Shown: in pieces, positions 29,767 through 37,917 of the stretch
Layout of the letters: every line of letters begins with the position of its first letter
How positions within the stretch are numbered: the stretch's first letter is position 1
From: Deltaproteobacteria bacterium
Lineage (GTDB): Bacteria; Myxococcota_A; UBA796; UBA2385
Reading direction: 5' to 3'
Assembly (NCBI GenBank): GCA_018401435.1
Contig: JAGYJW010000025.1
Coordinates: 38,250-102,249, forward strand
DNA: 64,000 bases
Translations under genes and position numbers: made by a program
Notes under the pieces: generated by a model
Databases searched by the model: none
What the model was told of the DNA's origin: nothing
The model's input: the letters and a program-made list of their open reading frames with translations, nothing else

Positions 29767-30273
29767 ATGCTCGTCCTGCTCGCCCTGATGGGCGCGGTAT
29801 CTGGCGCGTCTGAACAGCGCGTCTTCATCGAGGTTGCCGCCGCCTGGCAGCCGGCCGGGCTGCGCCTGGAGATCGAGACGGTCTGGTTGGGCCAGGACCG
29901 GCTGCTGGTGCTCAGCGATGACGGGTCCGTCCCTGGAGATCATCCGGGAGACGGCGTTTATAGCGGACTGTTGATGGGCGCTCCCGCGCGCATCCTGCCC
30001 GTGCACCTCTTTGTGACCGCCCAGGGGCTGCCCCGCACCGAGATCGCGGCGGTGGATGCGGCGCTTGGATTGGGCGAATCCCGGCTGGTTTGGGCCCTGG
30101 AGACCGATGGCCACCCCATCGCCCGCCCGGTTGCCTTGGCCCTGCCGCCGCCCCATATGGAGATCGTCGAACCGGTGGCCCAGTTTGCGGCCTTCGGCTG
30201 GGTTGGCCTCGTCTTTGCCTATGTGACCTGGCTGGTGCAACGCCTGGGACCGCGGCGACGCAGCCGGGCATGA
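29767..30273 (+). CDS. Exported, C-terminally membrane-anchored protein of unknown function
   Basis: From ATG 29767 the product is 168 residues, with a cleavable-looking signal MLVLLALMGAVSGASEQ. The extracytoplasmic beta-rich part includes DDGSVPGDHPGDGVYSG. A C-terminal helix, FAAFGWVGLVFAYVTWLV, is followed by QRLGPRRRSRA. The GDG.Y.G segment resembles extracellular-domain loops of copper-resistance or FixH-like proteins, but I cannot assign it. A TTG at 29725 is an alternative start. It overlaps the following membrane-protein gene by ATGA. Confidence 0.6.
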   Translation: MLVLLALMGAVSGASEQRVFIEVAAAWQPAGLRLEIETVWLGQDRLLVLSDDGSVPGDHPGDGVYSGLLMGAPARILPVHLFVTAQGLPRTEIAAVDAALGLGESRLVWALETDGHPIARPVALALPPPHMEIVEPVAQFAAFGWVGLVFAYVTWLVQRLGPRRRSRA

Positions 30274-31073
30274 GGCAACATCCGGCGCTGACGCCCCTCG
30301 TCTTCCTGCTCCTCGCGGTGATCTGGACCTGGCCCGCCATCCTGGCCCCGGGGCTGGTGGGACGGATGCCGGATGCGGCGGGTACGGCCTGGTTTCTGTG
30401 GGCCTCGCCGCGGCTGCTGCTGAATCTGCACGACGGCCTCACCGGCTGGCCCGCTGGGGTCACCTATGGCCGGCCCGACAGCTACCTGCTGCTGCTGGTG
30501 GGGCCCCTGCTGAGCTGGGTGGGTCCGGCGCGGGCCCATGCCTGGATCGCGGTCTTCGGGCTGGCGGCGTCGGCCTGGGGGGCCGAGGCCTTCGCCCGGA
30601 CCCTGGGGGCGCGGGCGCCCTGGTCCGGGCTGGCCGGCCTCGCCTTCGCATTCACCGGCCTGGCCAGCTCGGCCCTGCTGGAGGGCTATGTCTATCACTT
30701 GGTCAACCCCTGGCTGCCGCTGCTGGCCCTGTCCTGGTTCCGGGCCACCCGCCCCAAGGGCACCGTGGGCCAGGGGCTGGCCGCCGCCTTGTTCTTCGTG
30801 CTCTGCCTGCTGACGACGGCCTGGATGGCCCTCGCGGCGATGCCCCTGGTGGTGGGATTTCTGGCGGCGGCGCTGCTGCGGCAGGGCCGGGCCCTTGACT
30901 GGCGGCCGGTGGGGCCGCCGCCTGCCGTGGCCCTGCCCGCCTTCTTCTACCTGGCCTGCTTGAGAGTGGGGCGGCGGGCGGGATCAGCTCGCCCCTGGGC
31001 AACCCGGCCCTTGGACCAGCTGCGCTTCGGACCCGCCATCGCCTTTCCCGAGTGCGCGCCGGAGGGCCCATGA
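30270..31073 (+). CDS. Polytopic membrane protein, N-terminal part of an interrupted gene
   Basis: The start ATGA-overlaps the upstream gene. The first 230 residues contain six or so transmembrane helices (ALTPLVFLLLAVIWTWPAIL, YLLLLVGPLLSWVGPA, LAGLAFAFTGLASSALL, LAAALFFVLCLLTTAWMAL) and a loop GVTYGRPDSYLL. The layout resembles YfhO/glycosyltransferase-like membrane proteins. After about 30955 the reading changes to a low-quality Arg-rich tail and stops at 31073. A second hydrophobic frame resumes at 31181, so this is probably one gene broken by indels or a small rearrangement. Confidence 0.6.
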   Translation: MRQHPALTPLVFLLLAVIWTWPAILAPGLVGRMPDAAGTAWFLWASPRLLLNLHDGLTGWPAGVTYGRPDSYLLLLVGPLLSWVGPARAHAWIAVFGLAASAWGAEAFARTLGARAPWSGLAGLAFAFTGLASSALLEGYVYHLVNPWLPLLALSWFRATRPKGTVGQGLAAALFFVLCLLTTAWMALAAMPLVVGFLAAALLRQGRALDWRPVGPPPAVALPAFFYLACLRVGRRAGSARPWATRPLDQLRFGPAIAFPECAPEGP

Positions 31074-31180
31074 GCCCCGTTCAATCGAAGGCGACGTCCA
31101 CCACCTGCCCCGCGTCCATATCCACCAACAACAGCCCATGATCCGGGAAGAGGGCGGCATATTCCCGGAGCTGGCGGCGG

Positions 31181-31963
31181 GTGGCGGCAACCGGGCTGCT
31201 GGCGCAGCTGCTCTGCCTGGCCCCCAGCCTGCTGGTCGGGGCCCGACTGGAGGGCGGATCCGGCCCGGTGGGCCTGGCCCTGTCGGTGCTGGGGGCGTCG
31301 TTGCTGCGCTTTCCCGATCGCCTGCAATGGACCACCCTCCTGTGTTTTGGCGCGGTGGGCTCCTTGGCGGCCACCCGGCTGGCCGACCGCCTCAAGCGCC
31401 CGCCCTGGCCCCTCCTTGCCATGGCCTTCTTCGATGCCTTCGGGGTGCTGCGCATGCCCTGGCGGCAGCAGGTGACGCCGGCAGGGGTGCCCTCGGCCTA
31501 TACGGCGCATGCGGGGCCGGTCCTCGACCTGTGGCCCGAAGAGGTGTCCCCGGCGCCGGCCTGGACCCTGCGCACCACCAACCTGGACTGTTACTACCAG
31601 ACGGGCCATGGCCGCCCCATCGCTGACCTCTGCGTCACCAGCCCGGGCACGGTCAACCCGCGGCTGCGGCTGGGCCAGTGGGTGAGCGGGCGGCTGCTGG
31701 CGGGGGCGCCCCAGGAGGTGGCCGAGCGCCTGGGCGCATTTGGTTTTGCCACCGTGGCCTTGCATCCCGACTTCTTCACGCCGAAGGATCGGGCGGCCTT
31801 GCAGGCGGGCCTCGCGGCCATCGATCCGAATCCCGTAGACAGCACCGACGGGGGCGGCCATGTGCGGGCCTACCGGATCCCCGCCGTCTCTGGCGCCACC
31901 CCGGCTGCGTCCTGGGCGTCCTGGCCCGGGCGGCTGGCGGGGGGCGCGCCGCCGTCGCCCTGA
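31181..31963 (+). pseudogene. C-terminal part of the interrupted membrane protein
   Basis: The frame shifts relative to 30270-31073, and a stop (31139-31141) lies between them. The fragment starts with two more helices (LLAQLLCLAPSLLVGARLEG, VGLALSVLGASLLRF, LLCFGAVGSLAATRL). It then has a soluble domain with CYYQTGHGRPIADLC and LRLGQWVSGRLLAGAPQEV, resembling the extracytoplasmic end of membrane glycosyltransferase-like proteins. Its last 94 bases overlap the converging helicase gene. Between the two parts, the minus strand reads REYAALFPDHGLLLVDMD and stops at 31081, which looks more protein-like than the sense frame. Confidence 0.55.
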
Positions 31964-34833
31964 AGGCTGGCCTGCAGGCGGTCGAGCACGGCCGCGGGAT
32001 CCTGGTGCCAGGCCCGGGCCTCCACCCGCTCCACCGCCCAGCCCCGGGCCCGCAGCAGGCCGGGCACATGGCGGTGCAGTTCGTCCACATCGCCCACCTC
32101 GTGCCCCTCCTCGGTGATCACGGCGACGGACCAGCGCTGGGGGTGGGCGGGGTCGCGCAGGGCCAGGGGGACGCGGAAGCCGCTGGCGCCCACGTCGAGA
32201 TCGAAGGCGACCTGCCGATCTTCGAGGCCCAGGGCGATCTGGGCCGCCAGGCTGGCTACCCCCAGGGTGTCGGGGCGCCGGGACCGGCCCTCGCTGCCCA
32301 TGCTGCCGCTGCGCACACGCTCCAGGGTCTTGTCGGCCTGCCGCCGGCGGCCATGGGTGAGGTCCCAGGCGAATTCCAGGAAGGCCTTGAGCAGGCGGGG
32401 GCCCTCGTGCTTGCTGTCGGCCACGCTGAGCAGATCGGGCGTGAAGCTGGCCACCACGATGCAGGCCCGCTTGGCGCGGGAGACGGCCACATTCAAGCGG
32501 CGCTCGCCCCCGCGCTGGCCCAGGGGGCCGAAGCGTGCGGGCACATAGAGGGAGCCGGCGAGGCGGCCGCTCTTGCGGGGCACCGGGGCGTGGCCCAAAG
32601 AGAAGAGGATGACGTCGCGCTCGTCGCCCTGCACGCTCTCCAGATTCTTGACGAATGGGCGCTGGTCGAGGATCTCGTGGGTATTGGCCGCGGACCAAGG
32701 CAATCCGAAGTCGGGGTCGGCCTCTGCCCGCTTGTCCAGGGCGTCCAGGATGACCTGTCGCTGTTCGACGTTGAAGGTGACCACGCCCACGCTGGGGGGT
32801 GGGTCCTCGGCCAGCAGCTCCGCGACCAGGTCCACCACCCGCTCGGCTTCGATGGGGTTTGCGCCGCGATCATAGGCGCCGTCCTCCACTTGAACCCAAC
32901 TCAACGCGGGTGCAGCATCGGGCGTGGACACGCTGGGGACGGTATAGAGCCCGCCGCCGTACATGGCGTGGTTGGAGAAGGCGATCAGCTCCTCGTGCAG
33001 GCAGCGGTAGTGCCAGCGCAGGCCGGCGTGCTGGCAGCGCTCCCGGGCCAGCACCAGCAGCGACTCTGCGGTCAGGGCGTCGGCCTCGACGGTGGCGGCG
33101 GTGCCCACCTCGTCCTCGCCCGGCGTCTTGAGCTCGAAGTAGCTGGTGGGGGGCATCTGCCGCTCGTCGCCGGCCACCACGGCGCGATGGCCGCGAATGA
33201 GCGCGGGGAAGCCCTTTTCGACGGTGGCCTGGCTGGCCTCGTCCATCACGACCAGGTCGAAGGCCGGGCGGCCGGGAAAGAGCACGGCCATGGTCTCGGG
33301 GCTGACCAGCCAGACGGGCAGGGCCGCCAGCAGGCCCTGATCGGCGAATTGCCGCACGAATCCCCGCAAGGACAGGACATAGCGGCGCTTGGCGGCCTCG
33401 CGCAGCATCTGCTCGCGGGCCCGCTGCAGGGGGCTGCGGCGGGCGCCGTGTTCGGGGCGGGCCTCGGTGAGCAGGGCCACCCGGTCGCGCTCGGCCAGGA
33501 TGCGGGCCACATGGGCGCGGGCCCGGGCCTCGACCAGCTCGGCCAGCTCGGTCTCGGCCTCGGTGACCTCGCCCATGGGGGTGGGCCGGTCCAGGGTGCG
33601 GGTCTGGGGGAAGCGGCGCTCGATGGCGGACAAGGCGAGGCGGACGTGGCCGTGCTGGAAGGCTTCGGACCAGATCAGGGCGGTGCCCTCGGGCAGCTGG
33701 TCGGCGAGGCGGCTGAGCAGGTCGCGGGCCTGGGGATAGAGGGCCGCGGCCGCGTCCAGGTTGCGGTCGCTGGCCACCACCCGGGCCGCGTCCATGGACC
33801 AGGCCTCCAACAAGGCGCGAAGGCTGTCGGGGTCGGGGGTCTCGGGCAGCCAGGGGAGGGCCTGCCGGGCGGGGGCAAAGGCCGCAGCGTGGGCGGCGCT
33901 GGTTTGGGCCAACTGAAGCCGAGCATCCAACACAATCTCCCATTGGGCGAGATCGGCGTCGTCGGAGGAGGGCCAGGCGCCGGCTGCGACCAGGGCCGGG
34001 CGGCCGTGCACCAAGGCGCGGGTCTGCTGCCAGGCGGCCACCAGGCGGTCGGCCTGGGCCTGCGCGGCCGGGGCGTCGGGCAGGACGGGCCGGAGATCCA
34101 GCGCGGCCAGCAGCTTGTCGAGGGCCTTCCAGGCGGCAGCGGCGGCCTGGCGGTGGCGCGCGCTGCAGCAGCGGGGGGCCAAAGGGCAGGACCGCGCCGG
34201 CGGGCCACCGTTGGCCAGCTGCGGCGCACCAGCCCCCGGGCGGTCCACCAGCCCCAAGAGAAGAAGCGCAAGAAGCGGCTGCCCCAGCCCTCGGTGATGG
34301 TCAGCGCGGTGTCGAGCTCGGGCGAGGCCTCGAAGGCGACGCGTTCGGGCGCATCGCCGATCCAGTCGCTGGCGGTCTGCCAGCAGCGCTCCACCTGGGC
34401 GACCAGATCGGCGAGGGCGGGCTCCTCGGCGAGGCGCAAGAAGGCGGCGGTGGCGGCCCGGTTGCCCGGCGCGGCGCGGTCGGGGCGCCCGGCCAGGCGG
34501 CCGCGATCCGGCCTGGGCGCGGCGCACCGGCCCGTCATCGACGGCCCGGTTCGGCGCGGAGGCGCTGAAGGGCCAGGGCGCTGTGGCCGGCCGCGCGCAG
34601 GGCCCTCCACCTGCATCAGGCGGTCGGGATCGGCCTCGGCGAGGCTGGGGCGCTGATGCCCGACGGGGGCGCCAGATCGCGCCTCTCTGGTGCAGATCGC
34701 GGTTTCGGGCCTCGCGCCCCAGGCGGTCGGCGACCCGGCGCGCCGTGTCCAGGGGCAGCCGGGCGAGGCCCGGATCCAGGCCCTCCAGCGGGGCCTCCGA
34801 GAAGGAGGCGGCCAGCACGTGGAGCTGGCCCAA
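31870..34833 (-). CDS. SF1 helicase C-terminal half with MTES-type nuclease-like tail (second part of a frameshifted fusion gene)
   Basis: From about residue 230 this frame is a clear AAA_11/AAA_12-type superfamily 1 helicase: VWLVSPETMAVLFPGRPAFD, VVMDEASQATVEKG (Walker B), VVAGDERQMPPTSYF, WHYRCLHEELIAFSN, VGVVTFNVEQRQVI, VQGDERDVILFSLGHAP and LNVAVSRAKRACIVVASF. The final 100 residues (VAFDLDVGASGFRVPLALRD, VITEEGH, LRARGWAVERVEARAW) match in layout the REase fold at the end of DUF4011/DUF3320 helicases. The usual acidic centre is altered, so it may be inactive. The first about 190 residues of this frame are shifted at least three times against neighbouring frames (34240-34910). It continues the gene at 34882-37728. 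Confidence 0.78.
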   Translation of the reverse strand: MGQLHVLAASFSEAPLEGLDPGLARLPLDTARRVADRLGREARNRDLHQRGAIWRPRRASAPQPRRGRSRPPDAGGGPCARPATAPWPFSASAPNRAVDDGPVRRAQAGSRPPGRAPRPRRAGQPGRHRRLLAPRRGARPRRSGRPGGALLADRQRLDRRCARTRRLRGLARARHRADHHRGLGQPLLALLLLGLVDRPGAGAPQLANGGPPARSCPLAPRCCSARHRQAAAAAWKALDKLLAALDLRPVLPDAPAAQAQADRLVAAWQQTRALVHGRPALVAAGAWPSSDDADLAQWEIVLDARLQLAQTSAAHAAAFAPARQALPWLPETPDPDSLRALLEAWSMDAARVVASDRNLDAAAALYPQARDLLSRLADQLPEGTALIWSEAFQHGHVRLALSAIERRFPQTRTLDRPTPMGEVTEAETELAELVEARARAHVARILAERDRVALLTEARPEHGARRSPLQRAREQMLREAAKRRYVLSLRGFVRQFADQGLLAALPVWLVSPETMAVLFPGRPAFDLVVMDEASQATVEKGFPALIRGHRAVVAGDERQMPPTSYFELKTPGEDEVGTAATVEADALTAESLLVLARERCQHAGLRWHYRCLHEELIAFSNHAMYGGGLYTVPSVSTPDAAPALSWVQVEDGAYDRGANPIEAERVVDLVAELLAEDPPPSVGVVTFNVEQRQVILDALDKRAEADPDFGLPWSAANTHEILDQRPFVKNLESVQGDERDVILFSLGHAPVPRKSGRLAGSLYVPARFGPLGQRGGERRLNVAVSRAKRACIVVASFTPDLLSVADSKHEGPRLLKAFLEFAWDLTHGRRRQADKTLERVRSGSMGSEGRSRRPDTLGVASLAAQIALGLEDRQVAFDLDVGASGFRVPLALRDPAHPQRWSVAVITEEGHEVGDVDELHRHVPGLLRARGWAVERVEARAWHQDPAAVLDRLQASLQGDGGAPPASRPGQDAQDAAGVAPETAGIR

Positions 34834-34881
34834 GCTGGGCTGGCCCTCGCCCAGGGCCGTCGCCAGGGCGGCCTGGCTGGA

Positions 34882-37728
34882 TCAGGGCCTCGGTGACGGC
34901 GGCCAGCTCTCGTCCAGGCGGTCGGCGGCCACCGGGTCGTGATCCCGGGCCAGCCCCTCGTCCAAGCGACGGAGGACCTGCTCGAAAAGAGGCCGCCTGT
35001 CTTCATTTACGTCGTGGACCACCGCAAGCAGGTGCCGCAGGCCCACCGCGTCCAGGCGCTGGGCCACCACGTCCAGGGCGGCCCGCTTCTCGCAGACCAC
35101 CGCCACCGTCTCGCCCCGGGACAAGGCGTCCACGACCAGGTTGACGATGACCTGGGACTTGCCCGTACCGGGCGGTCCGTCCACCACCAGGGCGCGGCGG
35201 CTGCGCGCCTGGCGCAGCACGGCTAGCTGGCTGGGATCGGCGGCCACGACGGGCACCAGCGGCGCCGGCGAGCTGGGCACGCTGTCGGTGATGCCGAGGG
35301 CCTGGCGCAGATCGGCGGGCAGCAGGGCGCCGGCGGCACCCAGGTGCTCGGCCAAGGGCAGGCCGGGGTCGGCCACCGCGGCGATCAGGGCGTCATAGTC
35401 CTGGATCATGTCGGAGGAGGACTGGGGGAAGAAGCCCAGCACGGCGCAGGATTCCAGCACCACCCGACCATCGGGCCAGCTGGCGAAGGCCTCGTCGCGG
35501 GGGTCGAGGGCCTGCAGGGCCTCGGTCTCGGGGCGGGCGACGATGCCCTGCTCGGCCAGCACGGCCCGCAAGGCCTCCACGCCGCCTTCGGCCGCCTGGT
35601 TGAGGGTCTCGGCGAGGTCGTCGGGGAAGCTCAGCCCCTTCTTGGCAAAGAGCAGGCGCACCAGCGCCTGGTTGGCCACCGGCAGCTCGCCGGGGCGGGG
35701 CACCAGGGCGAAGCCCCGACCCTGGCTGCGCTCCAGGTCCACCGGATGCAGCAGGATGGGCGCCCGCACCAGGTAGCCGCCAACCACGCCGGTGAGGAAG
35801 GGGCCGCCCACATAGAGGTCGCGGGCGCCGGTCTCTTCGGCGCGTCCGATGGCCTCGCGCTCCAAGGCGACCAGCTCGCGGGAGACCCGGGCGGCGCCGT
35901 CGTGTACGCCGACCTCGCGGCCATCCACCACCCGGGCCCGGGAGCCCGCGCGCAGCAGGGTGAGCACCCGCTCGGCGTGGCCCACGCTGAGCCCCTCCAG
36001 CTCGGCCAGATCAAAGGAGCGACCGCTGCGGGTGCGGCGCAGGCGGATGCTGGGACTGCGGCCGTCCCCGCTCACCAGCTGGTCGCGCAGGCGCGTCAGG
36101 GCGGTGCTCAGGCGCTTGCGGGCGGGCTCGTCGATATCCTTTAGAATGGGCGCTGCGTCTTCATTCATGGCGAGACGTGCGGCCTCTGTGGGGCGCAGGC
36201 GCAGGGGGCGATCCCGGGGCCACTCGGCCAGGTCCCCCTCGGCCTCCAGCCCCACCGCCTCCAGCATGCGCTGCACGGTGGTGAGGCTCTCGGGCCCGCA
36301 GTCCTGGTCTCCGAGCAGCCGGCTCATCCGCCGGGGGCTGGCCTCGCCGCCGCCGCGCCGCAGGACGCCCCGCAAGAAGATCTCCAGGGCGGCTTCGGCC
36401 TCGTCGGTGCGGGCGGGCATGGGGATGGGCTTGACCGCGCCGTCCAGGTCGGGCACCTCGACGCCCAGGGTGCGCAGGACGGGGGTGAGCAGGGCTCGGT
36501 AGAGGGTGCCGCAACGCAAGGCATCCCCCACGCTGCAGACCATCTCGATCTCGGATTGCTCCACCTTGCCGTCGGCGGCCAGGACGTGCACCAGCACCTG
36601 AAAGACGGCGCGTTGGGCCCCTGCTCCGCCAGCGATGACCACGGCGCCGGTGTCGGCGAAGGCCTCCAGGGCGCTGTCCCAGGCCAGGTAGCGCTGCCAA
36701 TCGGCGACCCGGTGGCCAAAGACGCCTTCGATGGCCAGGACCTCCTCGTCGCTGAGGGTGCCATCCGACAGGGCCACCAGCACCGCGGCCGCCAGGGCGC
36801 ACTCGTGCACTTCGGGCACCGGGTCGAGCATCAGGGCGCCTTCGGCCAGGCCGCCGGTGGGGGCGTTGCCCATCACCTTGGCGATGCGGGCCTCGACCTC
36901 GTCGATGGGCCGGCTGCCGGGGCCCTTGCCGGTGAGAGCGTGGTAGCGGTCGCTCTCGCTCCACAACCACAGGGCCCAGGCCCGCAGCCCGTGTTCGGGG
37001 TGGGTGCGGCCCAGCACGGCGCTGCCTTCGGCCTCGACCGCCTCGATCAAGCCGCGGCATTGGGCGAGGTAGGCGGTGGTGTCCCAGGTGAGGTCGGCGG
37101 CGGACAATCCGGTTGTGGTGGCCATCTCCAGGCGCAGCGCGGCGTCCAGGCTGCCGCAGGCCAGCAGGCCGAAGCGGTCGGCGGTGATCTCGCGGGCCAT
37201 GGACAGGGCGCTGACGTGGCGGGCGGCGTGTTCGGGCACCGCGCCGTGGTGGAGGGCGGCGCTCACCACCAGGCCCAGGGCGCCATCGGGGGAGTCGGGC
37301 CCATGGGCCAGCCAGTGGCCCAGCTCGTGGCCAAAGACCGCCAGGGTGGCGCCGGCGTCCAACAAGGACAACAAACGTCCGCGAATCTCCAGCAGCACGG
37401 GGCTCTGGACCAGGTGGATGCCGGCGTTCTCCTCGCCGGCCGATTGGAAGAGCTCCAGGGGTCCCGTCACGCCCAGGGCCTCGGCGGCCGCCCGCGCCTG
37501 GGCCCAGGCCTCGGGGGCCATGCCCTCGGTCAGCAGCACGGAGCGGGCGAGCAGCTGGCGGCGCACCCGCTGGGCGTCGGCGCCGCCCGCCGCGGTGGCG
37601 GCCACCACCAGGTCGGCCAGCCAGATGTCGCCTCGCACGGCCCGGGCGGCCTGCGCCTCACCTAGAAAGCGCACCGCTTCGACGGCGTAGCGGCTGGCTG
37701 GGGCCTCGGGCCGGGTGGGGTCGGTCAT
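34882..37728 (-). CDS. M48-like peptidase, TerB-like and SF1-helicase N-terminal half (first part of a frameshifted fusion gene)
   Basis: The frame is 948 residues from ATG 37728. Residues 60-230 form an M48-like zincin: VFGHELGHWLAHG (His134, Glu135, His138) and MAREITADRFG with the third ligand Glu180. Residues 300-430 resemble TerB: ALSDGTLSDEEVLAIEG and VLAADGKVEQSEIEMVC. Residues 550-800 match DUF4011-helicase N-terminal regions (YLVRAPILLHPVDLERSQGR, PVANQALVRLLF). Walker A is VVDGPPGTGKSQVIVNL near residue 857. The frame ends at 34882 by a shift; the real protein continues in the 31870-34833 frame, for a total near 1,950 residues. An enzyme that cuts protein and remodels nucleic acid would fit stress response or defence, but that is inference. 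Confidence 0.85.
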   Translation of the reverse strand: MTDPTRPEAPASRYAVEAVRFLGEAQAARAVRGDIWLADLVVAATAAGGADAQRVRRQLLARSVLLTEGMAPEAWAQARAAAEALGVTGPLELFQSAGEENAGIHLVQSPVLLEIRGRLLSLLDAGATLAVFGHELGHWLAHGPDSPDGALGLVVSAALHHGAVPEHAARHVSALSMAREITADRFGLLACGSLDAALRLEMATTTGLSAADLTWDTTAYLAQCRGLIEAVEAEGSAVLGRTHPEHGLRAWALWLWSESDRYHALTGKGPGSRPIDEVEARIAKVMGNAPTGGLAEGALMLDPVPEVHECALAAAVLVALSDGTLSDEEVLAIEGVFGHRVADWQRYLAWDSALEAFADTGAVVIAGGAGAQRAVFQVLVHVLAADGKVEQSEIEMVCSVGDALRCGTLYRALLTPVLRTLGVEVPDLDGAVKPIPMPARTDEAEAALEIFLRGVLRRGGGEASPRRMSRLLGDQDCGPESLTTVQRMLEAVGLEAEGDLAEWPRDRPLRLRPTEAARLAMNEDAAPILKDIDEPARKRLSTALTRLRDQLVSGDGRSPSIRLRRTRSGRSFDLAELEGLSVGHAERVLTLLRAGSRARVVDGREVGVHDGAARVSRELVALEREAIGRAEETGARDLYVGGPFLTGVVGGYLVRAPILLHPVDLERSQGRGFALVPRPGELPVANQALVRLLFAKKGLSFPDDLAETLNQAAEGGVEALRAVLAEQGIVARPETEALQALDPRDEAFASWPDGRVVLESCAVLGFFPQSSSDMIQDYDALIAAVADPGLPLAEHLGAAGALLPADLRQALGITDSVPSSPAPLVPVVAADPSQLAVLRQARSRRALVVDGPPGTGKSQVIVNLVVDALSRGETVAVVCEKRAALDVVAQRLDAVGLRHLLAVVHDVNEDRRPLFEQVLRRLDEGLARDHDPVAADRLDESWPPSPRP

Positions 37729-37746
37729 GGCGCCTCCGCGGAAGGG

Positions 37747-37857
37747 GGCGCCCCAAGGGGCGCCGCGGTGCTGCGGCTATCCCAGCCGGTGCGCCGCCGC
37801 GTGCCGGCTCGGTTCGGGTCCAGCCCGCACCCGACCACCCAGGGCCGCTGGCCCTGG
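37747..37857. other. Two perfect hairpins between the fusion gene and the ATP-grasp gene
   Basis: GGCGCCCCAAGGGGCGCC (37747-37764) and CCAGGGCCGCTGGCCCTGG (37839-37857) are perfect inverted repeats with 8-base arms. The second could terminate the ATP-grasp transcript that ends at 37918. The first lies 20 bases before the fusion-gene start and could be an operator or leader structure. Nothing else is seen in this 190-base gap. Confidence 0.45.
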
Positions 37858-37917
37858 CCCGCGTCGATCGAAGCGACGCCCTTCGCAGCGGGATCGGTGG
37901 GCACCCCCCCCTCGGAC

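Noticed and set aside
31678..34656. Plus-strand 990-codon open frame opposite the SF1 helicase
   Set aside because: It is a Gly/Gln/His-rich antisense shadow. The minus strand carries recognisable helicase motifs.
31870..37728. Assignment to a named antiphage system
   Set aside because: Only the helicase/REase parts resemble known defence proteins. The peptidase-TerB N-terminus and the lack of partner genes do not match a system I can name with confidence.
37839..37857. Definite rho-independent terminator
   Set aside because: The stem is perfect but there is no T-tract after it on the transcribed strand; kept only as a hairpin.
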